A DNA stretch of 64,000 bases from CAVSUZ01 sp963791885 (GTDB lineage: Bacteria; Pseudomonadota; Alphaproteobacteria; Acetobacterales; Acetobacteraceae), in assembly GCA_963791885.1 (NCBI GenBank), contig CAWBUL010000006.1, positions 1,798,001 to 1,862,000 on the forward strand. Direction: 5' to 3'. A model generated the notes under the pieces. It worked only from the letters and a program-made list of their open reading frames with translations, had not been told where the DNA came from and ran no database searches. The stretch's first letter is position 1. The number at the start of each line of letters is the position of its first letter. Below, in pieces: positions 15,765 through 25,450 of the stretch. The translations under genes were made by a program, and so were the position numbers.

Positions 15765-18700
15765 TCAACGAAAGTCCCGCGTCGGGACCTTGATGCCGCC
15801 GGGTTGACGGTTACCACCGCTCATGTCCTGCGCCTGCTGCCCAGGAGTTTTGCCCAGCGCTCGTAGCTGAGGCGACAAATCGGCGAAGCGCTCGGCAACG
15901 ACATGAATAACCTCGCCTTCGCGCTGCACCTTGCCGGTGCACGCGACCATGCCGGCGGACAGGATCAGCCGGCGCTGGCGCTCGAACAGGCTGGGCCAGA
16001 CGATCAGATTGGCGATACCGGTCTCGTCTTCGATCGTGATGAACAGCACACCGCTGGCCGAGCCGGGGGCGCTGGCGGATGAGTATGATCCCCGCCACCG
16101 TCACGCTGCGGCCGTCGCGTGTGCTGCGCAGGTCCCCGCAGCGGATCATGCCCTGCACATCAAGGCCGGTGCGCATGAACGACACCGGATGAGCGCGCAG
16201 AGACAGGCCGACCGCGCGATAGTCCTCAACGACCTCTTGCGGGAGGGCCATGGCAGGAAGCCGCACGGCCGGCTCGCCGCTGGCGGCGTCATCGAACAGC
16301 GGCAGCGGCGAGTCCGACAATCCCCGTATGGCCCAGAGCGCGGCGCGGCGATCGAGACCAATAGACTGGAAGGCATCGGCTTCGGCCAGGCGCTCGAGCG
16401 CGGCAACCGGTACGCCGGAGCGGCGATGCAGGTCGGCCATATCGGTGTAGGGCGCTTCGCCTCTGCGGGTGATGATGTCTGCGGCATGGGCGTTTGCGAG
16501 TCCCTTCACCATGCGCAGGCCGAGGCGCAAATCCCCCTCCTCTAGGGTCGAATCCCAACGGGAGGCATTCACGCAGGCGGCGAGAACCCGCACGCCGTGC
16601 TCTCGCGCGTCGCGTACGATCTGCGCCGGCGCGTAGAACCCCATGGGCAGGCTGTTGAGCAGGGCGCAGGCGAAGACGGCGGGGTGATGGCATTTCATCC
16701 AGGCGGACGCGTAGGCGATGAGGGCGAAAGATGCGGCGTGGCTTTCGGGGAAGCCGTAGGACCCGAACCCCTCGATCTGCGCGACGGTGCGGGCAGCGAA
16801 GTCTTCGGGATAGCCCCTCGCTTTCATGCCCGAGATCAGCTTGTCCCGGAAATGGCTGACGCCGCCGGTGACATTGAAGGTGGCCATGCTGCGGCGAAGT
16901 GCGTCGGCTTCCTCCGCCGTGAAACCTGCGCAGACCATGGCAACCTGCATCGCCTGTTCCTGGAACAACGGCACGCCAAGGGTCTTTCCCAGCACCTGCT
17001 CGAGTTCGGGGCTGGGATACGTGACAGGTTCTTCGCGTTCGCGCCGCCGCAGATAGGGGTGAACCATGTCGCCCTGGATCGGGCCCGGGCGAACGATCGC
17101 GACCTCGATCACCAGGTCGTAGAAGCGGGCGGGCCTCAGGCGCGGCAGCATGGACATTTACGCGCGGGATTCGATTTGGAACACGCCGATCGTGTCGGCG
17201 TGCTGGATCATCTCGAATGTCTTGGGATCGTCGGGAGGGATGGCGTCCATGCTGAGCGGGACGTCCTGGCGTCCATGCTCTCTCAGCAGATCGAAGGCGC
17301 GGCGCATGCAGCCGAGCATGCCGAGGCCGAGGACATCGACCTTCATGAAGCGCAGGACGTCGATATCGTCCTTGTCCCACTCGATGACCTGGCGGTCCTT
17401 CATGGTGGCGGGTTCGATGGGGACAAGCTCGTCCAATCGGTCTTGGGTGAGGACGAAACCGCCGGGATGCTGGGAGAGGTGGCGGGGAAACCCGATCAGT
17501 TCCCTCGCCAGATCGAGCGTGAGCCGCAGGCGCGGGTCGTTCAGATCGAGATTCAGCTCTGCCGCGTGGTTGTCTTCCACGCCGTCGTCCGACCACGCCC
17601 AGACCTGTGATACCAAAGCACCTGTGACGTCTTCTGGTAGCCCGAGCGCCTTACCCACGTCCCGGATGGCGCCGCGTCCGCGGTAGCGGATGACAGTGGC
17701 GCAGAGTGCGGCACGATCACGTCCGTACGTGTCATAGATCCACTGGATGACGTCCTCACGCCGCTCGTGTTCGAAATCCACATCAATGTCCGGCGGCTCC
17801 TTACGCGCTGCGCTGACGAAGCGCTCAAAGAGCAGATTGGAGCGAGTGGGATCGATGGCGGTGATGCCAAGGATGTAGCAGACAGCGCTGTTGGCGGCGC
17901 TCCCGCGACCCTGACAGAGGATGTCTTGTGATTTTGCGAAACGGACGATGCTGTGGACGGTCAAGAAGTAGGGCGCATAGGCGAGTTCGCCGATCAGGCG
18001 GAGCTCATGGTGGAGCTGGCGACTGATGGCGCCAGGAATGGCGGCATTGTAGTGGCGGCGCGCGGCGTCCCATGTCAGGCGTTCGAGTGTTTGTTGTGGC
18101 GTGAGATCGGGATCGGCGATTTCTGATGGATATTGGTAGCGGAGTTCGTTCAGTGAAAACTGGCATCGCTCCGCGACTTCAGATGTCCGATTGATTGCCT
18201 CCGGATAACGTGCAAAAAGCCGTGTCATCTCAAGCGGTGAACGCAAGTGACGATCGGCAAATCGCTCGCGTCGGAAGCCTGCATCATCGATGGTGCAGCC
18301 TTCGCGGATGCAGGTCAGCACGTCCTGCAGCACCCTCCGGTGCGGCGCGTGATACAGCACATCGTGGGTAGCCACCGTGGGAATGCGGTTGTGGCGCGCC
18401 AGGCGGGCAAGCGCTTCCAGGCGTGCGCCATCGTCGGGTCGGTAGCGCCGGGTCAACGCCAGATAAGCGCGGTCTCCAAACGCATTTTTGAAGTGCGGGA
18501 GTTGGTCTGTGTCAGTCTCGTTGGCCAGAAAATCGCGAGCAGACCGTCGGCTGCATCCGCCACGTCCGTCCAGGTCAGACTGCAGCGTCCCTTGCCCGCG
18601 CGCCGCTTTCCTGTCGTAAGCAGGCGCGTAAGGCGGGAGTATCCAGCCCGGTTTGTGGGATAAACCAGAAGGGATGGGCTGTCTGTGAGATCGAGCCGGC

Positions 18701-18896
18701 AGCCGACGATAAGCCGCATGCCGCTATCTTGGGCGCGCTGATGGGCCCGCACGATGCCGCCCAGAGTGTTGCGATCGGTAATAGCGAGCGCGGAAAGTCC
18801 CAGAACCGACGCTTGGGCAAAAAGCTCCTCGATATGTGATGAACCACGGAGAAAAGAGTAGTTCGATGCAACCTGCGGTTCTGTGTAATCCGCCAT
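15765..18896 (-). pseudogene. dnaE2: Error-prone DNA polymerase DnaE2, three disruptions
   Basis: The full span corresponds to 1043 codons, the usual length of DnaE2, the C-family polymerase of the ImuA-ImuB-DnaE2 mutasome. Family text appears in order: the PHP region (NYSFLRGSSHIEEL), CQGRGSAANSAVCYILG, PPDIDVDFEHERRE, the palm, IEVAIVRPGPIQGDMVHPY, and the C-terminal OB region (LFITIEDETGIANLIVW). It is broken three times: a one-base loss near 18527-18532, an in-frame TAA at 17158-17160 where CAA (Gln in IESRAQM) is expected, and an extra base in the G5 run at 16065-16069. The two shifts cancel in length. No imuA or imuB is adjacent. Confidence 0.88.
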
Positions 18897-18952
18897 AAGG
18901 CAAGTTTATCGCATGTAGGATCGAGTTGTTCGAACGGGAACCGGGGCGGAGA

Positions 18953-20026
18953 ATGAACTGGTTAAGGTATCTGAGAGGGGCGGGTTTCAACATCCATCGA
19001 CCCGGCGACAAGCCGAATATTTTCATCTTTGCTACGCCGCGGAGCGGCTCCACCTTCCTAATGGAGCTTTTGGCCGCGCAGCCTGGAATGAAAGTGTTCG
19101 ATGAACCGCTGAATGCAAACTATCCAGCATGCCGACGTGAGCTTGGAATCGCCAACTGGGAAGAACTCACGGTGATGCCGGACCGGGAGGAGCAATATAA
19201 AGCATTCTTCGGCGGGCTGCTGGAGAACCGGATCAAGGACCTGAATCGCTCACCGCTCCTGAAATATGGACGCTTGGTAACAAGGCGGGTGGTGATCAAG
19301 AATATCCATGGCGGCAAGGATATGCTGCCGTGGTTCGCACGCACCTTCGATGCGCAGATCCTCGTATTGCTCCGGCATCCGATCCCGACCGTTCTGTCGC
19401 ATCAGAAATTTCCGCGCCTTCCCTACCTGCTCCGCCAACCGGGACATCGCGCGTTGTTCTCGCCCGAGGAGATCGCCTTCGCGGAGAGGTTGATCGAAAC
19501 GGGCACCAGATTGGAAAAAGGCATGATTGACTGGTGCTTGGAGATCGGGGCGATGTTCCGCAACCCGTGGTCCGACGCCACGGTGATCAGTTACGAAGAT
19601 CTGACGGTCTTCCCGCGCGAAAGCTTCGAATTCCTGCGGGGGCGCCTGATGCTCGAGCCAATGAACGATGTCGAGCGACGAGCGGCGCGTGCGTCTGGGT
19701 CTACCGAGCAGTCCGACGACGAGGCACGGCGCTTCTTCGCCAAGGGGGGCAATGGAGATCGTCGCTTCCTGATCAGCCGGTGGCGATCGCGCGTATCCGA
19801 GCATGACCTGCGCCGCGCCTTCGAGATCTGCCAATTCTTTGGCCTCAATCAGGTACTCGGAAAACAACCTGTTCCCCACCGACGCCTATCGTATTCCAGG
19901 CGTTTCCGGCGGAGGCAGCTTCGCCAGGGCGCGCGCGGAGGCGTCGGCGCATCCCTACATGACGAACACACCCTTTCCGGTGGTCTGAGTATCGAACAGG
20001 CGATATGCCTCCTCCGCCTGATCTAG
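18953..20026 (+). CDS. Sulfotransferase family protein, probable late frameshift
   Basis: A 357-codon gene. FATPRSGSTF at about residues 26-35 is the PAPS 5'-phosphosulfate loop, and VLLRHPIPTVLSH resembles the 3'-phosphate site. After FFGLNQ the frame degrades into arginine-rich text and runs past the neighbouring convergent gene end. Deleting one G from GG at 19852-19853 instead continues with YSENNLFPTDAYR, much more like a sulfotransferase end, and stops at 19988 (344 residues). ATG 18953 has GGGGCGGA upstream; a TTG at 18926 is less likely. Acceptor unknown. Whether the shift is real or an error needs reads. Confidence 0.75.
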   Translation: MNWLRYLRGAGFNIHRPGDKPNIFIFATPRSGSTFLMELLAAQPGMKVFDEPLNANYPACRRELGIANWEELTVMPDREEQYKAFFGGLLENRIKDLNRSPLLKYGRLVTRRVVIKNIHGGKDMLPWFARTFDAQILVLLRHPIPTVLSHQKFPRLPYLLRQPGHRALFSPEEIAFAERLIETGTRLEKGMIDWCLEIGAMFRNPWSDATVISYEDLTVFPRESFEFLRGRLMLEPMNDVERRAARASGSTEQSDDEARRFFAKGGNGDRRFLISRWRSRVSEHDLRRAFEICQFFGLNQVLGKQPVPHRRLSYSRRFRRRQLRQGARGGVGASLHDEHTLSGGLSIEQAICLLRLI

Positions 20027-21007
20027 CCGCCAGCGCTGTGTAAACAGGCGATCCACCGGAATCTTCCGCTCCGAGACAAAGCGCGCGCACTCGGCTTGGC
20101 CGATCACCGAGAAGGTCCAGGACCCAATCATTGTCAGTTGCTTGCGCAGTACGTCGGGGCTGACGTCGATGGTAACGTTGTTGCGTTCGCCCACGAAGCA
20201 CATGGTACCCCAGACCTTGGTGCTGCGGATGGCGGCAATCCGGCCTTCCGGGGCGCTTGAGGTATCGAGCGTCAGATCGGCGCCGCGTCCCTTGGTAAGG
20301 TCTTTCACCGCGCCGACCGGATCGTTGGAACGCGGATCAACAACATGATCGGCGCCGAATTCTTTCGCGCGTTCGAGCCGCTCGTGACTGAGATCGAGAG
20401 CGATGACCTTCGCGCCCATTTCCTTCGCCAACTGTGTGGCGGACAGTCCGACCGGCCCCTGGCCGAAAATTGCGATCGTGTCGTTGCCTGAGAGGTTCAT
20501 CCGCCGCAGCGCGCCCCAGGCGGTGCCGGTGCCGCAAGAGATGGCGGCGCCGGTTTCGAAAGAGAGGTCATCCGGGAGCGGTACGAGTGTATTGGCTGGC
20601 ACGCACAAATATCTGGCGTGGCCGCCATTGGCGTTGTTGCCGTACACTTTCACCGGCTGCTCCTGACAGAGCTGGCTCCATCCCGAGCGGCAGTGGGCAC
20701 ACAGAGTACAGCCCTGGTAGTGGTGAACCATGACGCGGGCGCCGATCCGGGCCTCCCGTTCGTGGACGCCCGGGCCACGGGCAGCCACTATGCCGCAGGG
20801 CTCGTGTCCGGCAATGACCGGATTGGGGTTGGCAGGGAGGCCGCCGACCGCCTGCTTTTCTCCCTTGGGCCGGCGATACTGGTGCAGGTCGCTGCCGCAC
20901 ATGCCGGAGGCTTTCATCTCGATCACCACTTCTCCCTCGCCCGGGGTGGGATCGGGAAAGTCCATCAGCTCGAGTTCGCAGCCACCGGTGAAGACCACGC
21001 CTTTCAT
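19955..21007 (-). CDS. Zinc-dependent alcohol dehydrogenase (MDR family)
   Basis: A 350-residue medium-chain dehydrogenase. Catalytic zinc ligands are in GMCGSDLHQ and AGHEPCGIV, the structural zinc site is the four-cysteine CTLCAHCRSGWSQLC, and the NAD(P) site is IFGQGPVGLSATQLA. ATG 21007 opens directly on the first beta strand. Relatives include sorbitol, threonine and aryl-alcohol dehydrogenases; the substrate is not determined. It ends within the tail of the convergent sulfotransferase gene and lies 23 bp downstream of a lactate-oxidase-type gene on the same strand. Confidence 0.92.
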   Translation of the reverse strand: MKGVVFTGGCELELMDFPDPTPGEGEVVIEMKASGMCGSDLHQYRRPKGEKQAVGGLPANPNPVIAGHEPCGIVAARGPGVHEREARIGARVMVHHYQGCTLCAHCRSGWSQLCQEQPVKVYGNNANGGHARYLCVPANTLVPLPDDLSFETGAAISCGTGTAWGALRRMNLSGNDTIAIFGQGPVGLSATQLAKEMGAKVIALDLSHERLERAKEFGADHVVDPRSNDPVGAVKDLTKGRGADLTLDTSSAPEGRIAAIRSTKVWGTMCFVGERNNVTIDVSPDVLRKQLTMIGSWTFSVIGQAECARFVSERKIPVDRLFTQRWRLDQAEEAYRLFDTQTTGKGVFVM

Positions 21008-21030
21008 GTTTCCTCCGCTTGCTCTTGAGT

Positions 21031-22140
21031 TCAGGGCGTCTCGGGCGTGCGGAACAGCAACGGAAAGGCGCTGTGCACATGCGTTTGCGTTCCGGGAGGG
21101 GCGCCAAGATGCAGATACGATTGATCGAGCGCTTTCAGGCTGGTCGCGCCCATCAACGCCATCGCCACGGCCGTCTCCTGCTCCAGGAGCTCGAGGACGC
21201 GTCCGACGCCGGGGGCGCCTTCTGCGGCCAAGCCATAGCAATAGAGCCGGCCAATTGCGACGGCGTCCGCACCGAGCGCAATGGCCTTCACCACATCAGT
21301 CCCTCGGCAGATGCCGCCATCGATGATGATGCGAGCGCGTCCGGCGACGGCATGCAGCACCCCCGGCAGCACGTCCATCGCCCCCCGGCTGTGATCAAGC
21401 TGTCGGCCACCGTGGTTGGAGACGTAAATCACGTCCACGCCGTGATCGCAGGCTATGGCGGCGTCTTCCGCCGTGGCGATGCCCTTCAGGATCAGAGGCA
21501 GGCGGTGCCGGTCCTTGTAGTGCTTCACATTGTCCCAGGAGAACGCGGCCTGGTACTGGTGTCCGGTTGCGGCGGTCCGCCACGGTTTCACGAATCGGGC
21601 GGCAATGTCGCGTTCCCGCCGTGAATAGGCTGCCGTATCGACGGTGATGGCGAATGCGTCGTAGCCGGCGGCTTCGGCACGGCGGACCACGTCATCGGTC
21701 CAGGCATCGTCACCGCGGACGTAGAGCTGGAAGATCTTGGGTCCGGACGTGGCCGCCGCGGACTCCTCCAAACCGGGCTTGGTGACCGAACTGACGACGA
21801 TTGGGACACCGAAAGCCGAAGCCGCAGCGCCCGCAGTGGCCGCACCGCCGGGATGAAAGGATTCGAGCGATCCAACCGGCGCGAGCATGACTGGCAGACG
21901 CATGCGCATGCCAAGGAGCGTGGTGGTGCAGTCGATCTGCGAGACGTCGCGGCAGACGCGCGGGCGAAATGCAATGCTATCCAAGGCCATACGGTTGCGG
22001 CGCATGGTCGTTTCGGTCTCCGTCGCACCGATCAGATAGCCCCAGATGTGATCCGAGAGCCGGGCCCGTGCGGCGGGGATAAATTCGTGCAGCGTCTGGT
22101 AGTCGCCGCTTGGGTCCGCAAGGTGTGGTGCATCCGGCAT
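21031..22140 (-). CDS. FMN-dependent alpha-hydroxy acid dehydrogenase
   Basis: A 369-residue TIM-barrel flavoprotein of the lactate/glycolate/mandelate oxidase family. Conserved elements: MLAPVGSLESFHPGG (FMN), IFQLYV, the barrel lysine in LPLILKGI, and the active-site SNHGGRQLDHS with catalytic His and Arg, then IIIDGGICRGTDVVKA binding the FMN phosphate. ATG 22140 is chosen; an ATG at 22200 would add 20 basic residues. The gene is likely cotranscribed with the MDR dehydrogenase downstream, giving a two-gene hydroxyacid/alcohol oxidation unit. Confidence 0.92.
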   Translation of the reverse strand: MPDAPHLADPSGDYQTLHEFIPAARARLSDHIWGYLIGATETETTMRRNRMALDSIAFRPRVCRDVSQIDCTTTLLGMRMRLPVMLAPVGSLESFHPGGAATAGAAASAFGVPIVVSSVTKPGLEESAAATSGPKIFQLYVRGDDAWTDDVVRRAEAAGYDAFAITVDTAAYSRRERDIAARFVKPWRTAATGHQYQAAFSWDNVKHYKDRHRLPLILKGIATAEDAAIACDHGVDVIYVSNHGGRQLDHSRGAMDVLPGVLHAVAGRARIIIDGGICRGTDVVKAIALGADAVAIGRLYCYGLAAEGAPGVGRVLELLEQETAVAMALMGATSLKALDQSYLHLGAPPGTQTHVHSAFPLLFRTPETP

Positions 22141-22325
22141 GAGGGCGACCCTTCGAGGCTGTCCGGACCTCATCAGGCCTCGTCGCGAGGAATCGCGCAA
22201 GCCGATCCAAATTTTGGAATGGCTTTAACTCTTTAATAACTTCGCGGAACAAAAATAAGCTTCATCCCAGAAACGGCACTGTCTCTCACCGGGAGAGGCC
22301 GATACCAGGAAATGGAGCGCCACGA

Positions 22326-24593
22326 ATGAGCGGTACAATCAACGGGGCAACGACACCCAGCGGGGCAACGACACCCAGCGGGGCAACGACACCCAGCGGG
22401 GCAACGACACCCAGCGGGGCAACGACACCCAGCGGGGCAACGACACCCAGCGGAGCAAACACCCCCAACACGGCAAACACGGCCAGTGGGGCAAGCAGCA
22501 CGCCCAACGGGGCAGGCACCATCAGCAGCAGCACAAATCCGTCATCACCGGGGACGATAACACAAGGGAGCACGGTGGGATCCGCCTCTACGACGAGCGG
22601 TGTGAGCACGACCGGTACCGTGCAAAGCGCAGGGACGTCCGCAACAAACATCCTGACCGTCGGAGCGGGCCAGGAATACACAACAATTCAGGCTGCGCTG
22701 GCCGCTGCGCAGTCTGGGGACGAGATCGACATCATGGCCGGCACTTACGTGGCGGCCGATGTGACGTTGACACAGAACCTGACGATCAAGGGGGTGGGCG
22801 GACCGGTTTATATCGAGGCGCCTGGCACTCTAAGCTACGGCGGTAACGTATCTAAGGGCATCTTCGTCGCCGGGACGACAGGCGACACACCCGACATCAC
22901 GATCGAAGGGCTGACATTCTCTGGAGCCCAGAACGGCGATGAGAACGCTGCAGGCATCCGCTACCAAAGCGGCAATCTGACCCTGATCGACGACACGTTC
23001 ACCAATAACCAGGATGGGGTCCTGGCAACCCCCTTCGTCGAGAATACGGGAACGATCATCGAGCAAGGGGTTACGCTCAATCACAACGGGACCGACGACG
23101 GGGTTGCCCATAACCAGTATATCGGCCTGATCAACACCTTCATCATGGAGAACTCGGTTTCCGAGGATGCGATAGTCGGTCATGAGGTGAAGAGTCGGGC
23201 ATTCAACAATGTCATCGAAAACAACCTGATCGAAGATACCGCAACGGGTACCGCGTCATATTCGATTGATTTGCCCGACGGCGGCAACGCAATCGTCCAG
23301 GGCAACACGATCGAGAAGGGGCCAGATGCCGAGACTGGGACCATGGTTCATATCGGCGGCGGGGAGCAGTACAATCCAGGAACGATAACTGTCAGCGACA
23401 ATACGTTCGTCGATAATTACTCCAGCCCTGGTGCGGTGACCGCGGTATCCAATCAAACCCTCAACAGTAACGTGACGGTCAGCGACAACACGTTTGAGGA
23501 CAACACGCCCAACACGATCCTGAACGGCCCAGGCACGGTGACCGCGAACGCCTCGGCCAAGGGAACGGTGTTGGCTTCATCAAGCAGTGCGCTGCCGACG
23601 ACTGCGGCGATGACGACGAACTTTTCCGGATCAAGCGCCGCGGAGACCTTCACCTTCACCAAGGTCGGCTACACGGTTGTTGGGGGCTCCGGCCATCTGA
23701 CCGTGACCAACGCGCTGATGAACGACAACGTGATAGGCGGTTCGGGCGGGATTACGTTCACCGGAGGTACCGGGATGATCGCCACCGCCGCAGGCACTAC
23801 CAACTTGCTGACCACCACGGGGGGAGTGATCATCGAGAGCTTCGGAAACGACACCATCAACCTTGAGAAGGGCCTTTCGCATGTGAATGTCTATGGGACG
23901 GCGACTGTCAACGACAGTTCGACAGGCACAACAGACTTCTATGTCAGTGGTAACATGGCGCTGCATGAGGACAGCAACTATTATGACACATTCAAAATCC
24001 TGACCGGCGGAACCGTTACGGTGGACGGGACGGCACAAAACCAGGAGATTCAGGATCAAGGTGGCACGTTCAACTTCAACACGGGCACCAATGCGGGTTC
24101 CTATACAGGGTATTTCCTCGGCGGATCGGATAATGCGAAGACGGTGAGCCTGACTGCCTACCAGAACTCGCTCATGACCAACAGTGTCACGCTGACGGCG
24201 GGCAATTACAGCATCGCCCTGGGGGGCGGCACGGTCGATGCCCATGCCGATTCAGGCGCGGTCACGCTCACCAACTCGGGTCCGACCATGAGCTTTATCG
24301 GTGGATTAGCCAGCACGTACATCAACACCGGAACCGGTGCCGCCCACATCGTGATGGGAACCGGCGTCACGACAGCAACGGGTCTGAAGACTGCCACCGC
24401 GTCGACCTACGAGGTTGATCTGGGCATTAGCAATGGCGGGACGATGACAATCAGCGACTTCAAGTCTGGCGTGGATCACCTCGTGATGGGCGAGGGTGTC
24501 ACGATCGCCAGCCAATCGATGGTGGGCGCTTCCTTACACATAAGCACCAGCAACAACGCACGCGTCATTGTGGCCGGGGTGCATAGCCTGTGA
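22326..24593 (+). CDS. Right-handed beta-helix protein with N-terminal repeat, probable type I secretion substrate
   Basis: A 755-residue protein without a signal peptide or cysteine-rich region. Residues 7-42 are six GATTPS units; a Ser/Thr/Gly-rich linker follows. From about residue 115, TVGAGQEYTTIQAALAAA starts a pectate-lyase-like parallel beta-helix with repeated DNTFxDN and ENNLIED rungs. The C-terminal half is Gly/Thr/Asn-rich, and the last 60 residues (MTISDFKSGVDHL onwards) resemble the C-terminal targeting region of proteins exported by type I systems. This suggests a secreted adhesin or polysaccharide-binding protein; an ABC-type secretion gene is not adjacent. It stops eight bases before a perfect 15-bp hairpin. 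Confidence 0.72.
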   Translation: MSGTINGATTPSGATTPSGATTPSGATTPSGATTPSGATTPSGANTPNTANTASGASSTPNGAGTISSSTNPSSPGTITQGSTVGSASTTSGVSTTGTVQSAGTSATNILTVGAGQEYTTIQAALAAAQSGDEIDIMAGTYVAADVTLTQNLTIKGVGGPVYIEAPGTLSYGGNVSKGIFVAGTTGDTPDITIEGLTFSGAQNGDENAAGIRYQSGNLTLIDDTFTNNQDGVLATPFVENTGTIIEQGVTLNHNGTDDGVAHNQYIGLINTFIMENSVSEDAIVGHEVKSRAFNNVIENNLIEDTATGTASYSIDLPDGGNAIVQGNTIEKGPDAETGTMVHIGGGEQYNPGTITVSDNTFVDNYSSPGAVTAVSNQTLNSNVTVSDNTFEDNTPNTILNGPGTVTANASAKGTVLASSSSALPTTAAMTTNFSGSSAAETFTFTKVGYTVVGGSGHLTVTNALMNDNVIGGSGGITFTGGTGMIATAAGTTNLLTTTGGVIIESFGNDTINLEKGLSHVNVYGTATVNDSSTGTTDFYVSGNMALHEDSNYYDTFKILTGGTVTVDGTAQNQEIQDQGGTFNFNTGTNAGSYTGYFLGGSDNAKTVSLTAYQNSLMTNSVTLTAGNYSIALGGGTVDAHADSGAVTLTNSGPTMSFIGGLASTYINTGTGAAHIVMGTGVTTATGLKTATASTYEVDLGISNGGTMTISDFKSGVDHLVMGEGVTIASQSMVGASLHISTSNNARVIVAGVHSL
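22346..22453 (+). repeat. 18-bp tandem repeat encoding GATTPS
   Basis: Six identical head-to-tail copies of an 18-base unit (GGGGCAACGACACCCAGC) that encode Gly-Ala-Thr-Thr-Pro-Ser, followed by degenerate units (GANTPN, TANTAS). The copies are identical at the DNA level, pointing to recent expansion by slippage. Copy-number change would keep the frame. Confidence 0.92.
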
Positions 24594-24600
24594 AGCAACA

Positions 24601-24633
24601 CGTCCTTCCCCGGAACACTTCCGGGGAAGGACG
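24601..24633 (+). terminator. Perfect 15-bp hairpin after the beta-helix gene
   Basis: Stem CGTCCTTCCCCGGAA (24601-24615), a three-base loop CAC and the exact complement at 24619-24633. It starts eight bases after the stop codon. There is no run of T after it, so it may act as a Rho-independent terminator of low U-dependence or as a 3' stabiliser of the mRNA. Confidence 0.7.
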
Positions 24634-24641
24634 GGACACTT

Positions 24642-25448
24642 GAGGGTGTTATGAACCTGCGGCCAGTATAGCTGCCTGCCTGAGCATGAAGCAGGCGAAG
24701 GCGACTATGTGCAAACCGGCCAGAGTGCTGGCATATCGCTCATAGTCCTTGACCAGTCTCCTGCATCGGGTCGCCCATGCGAACGACCGTTCGACCACCC
24801 CACCGCCTGGGCAGCAGCACGAAACCCGTTTGGCCTCCGGCAATTTGACGACTTCCAACGCAATGCCTCGCTGCTGACACTCTCGCCCGTCGCTTCCTGG
24901 ATGGCGTCCGTGAGACGGCCGATCTCGGCACGATCATCGACGTTGGCGGGTGCGACGTGCAGGGCCAGCAGACGGCCAAGCGTATCGACGGCCATATGTA
25001 ATTTAGAACCACGCTCACGCTTGGCTCCATCGTAACCAGCACGTTGGCCGCTTTCGGGTGTCGAACGCAAGGTCCGGCTGTCGATGGTCGCCGCGGTCGG
25101 CTCCGCCGCACGGCCGGCAGCAAGGCGCAGCACGGCACGCAGATCCTGCGCCAAGGTCTCGAAGCAGCCCGCCGCCAGCCAGCGCTGTGTCTGTTGATAC
25201 ACTGTGAACCAGGGCGGGAGGTCATTCGGCATCGCTCGCCAGGCAATGCCATAGCGCACCACGTAACGCAGGCCATTGAACAGTTCGCGCAGCGAGTGCT
25301 CTCGTTGCATGGCGTCCTCACGCATCAGCGTCAGATACGGCACCACCAACGACCACTCTTCGTCAGACACGTCAGAGGGGTAGGGTTTACGGCGAGTCGG
25401 CATCCCCCTCTATTGGGGGACAGCCGCCGAAAAGTACATAACACCCTC
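24642..25448 (-). mobile_element. Decayed IS5-family insertion sequence
   Basis: An element of 807 bp bounded by an exact 12-bp inverted repeat: GAGGGTGTTATG at 24642-24653 and its complement at 25437-25448. The only gene is a frameshifted IS5-family transposase on the minus strand. No clear target duplication is visible (flanks CTT and CTA). A second IS5-family element begins two bases to the right. Confidence 0.82.
24649..25403 (-). pseudogene. IS5-family transposase, internally deleted and frameshifted
   Basis: The N-terminal frame from ATG 25403 reads YPSDVSDEEWSLVVPYLTLM, then the first DDE aspartate in TIDSRTL, and ends its homology at IQEATGESV. The C-terminal part (ALEVVKLPEAKR, VVERSFAWATR, RLVKDYERY, ending at 24649) is in another frame, and about 20 expected residues with the second aspartate are missing between. 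Inside the C-terminal part the expected GFVLLPRRW reads SCCCPGGG, explained by loss of one G and gain of another 30 bases later. The gene cannot make an active enzyme. Confidence 0.85.
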
Positions 25449-25450
25449 TA

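Noticed and set aside
16597..17610. Long plus-strand open frame (337 codons) opposite dnaE2
   Set aside because: It mirrors the minus-strand polymerase coding frame, has no recognisable domain, and is a typical high-GC antisense shadow.
15765..18896. Programmed frameshifting in dnaE2
   Set aside because: Two shifts of opposite sign plus a nonsense codon, none at a recognised slippery signal with a following stem, fit mutation or error better.
24601..24633. Hairpin as an end of the IS element
   Set aside because: It lies outside the 12-bp inverted repeat that bounds the IS and directly follows the beta-helix gene stop, so it is better read as a terminator-like element.
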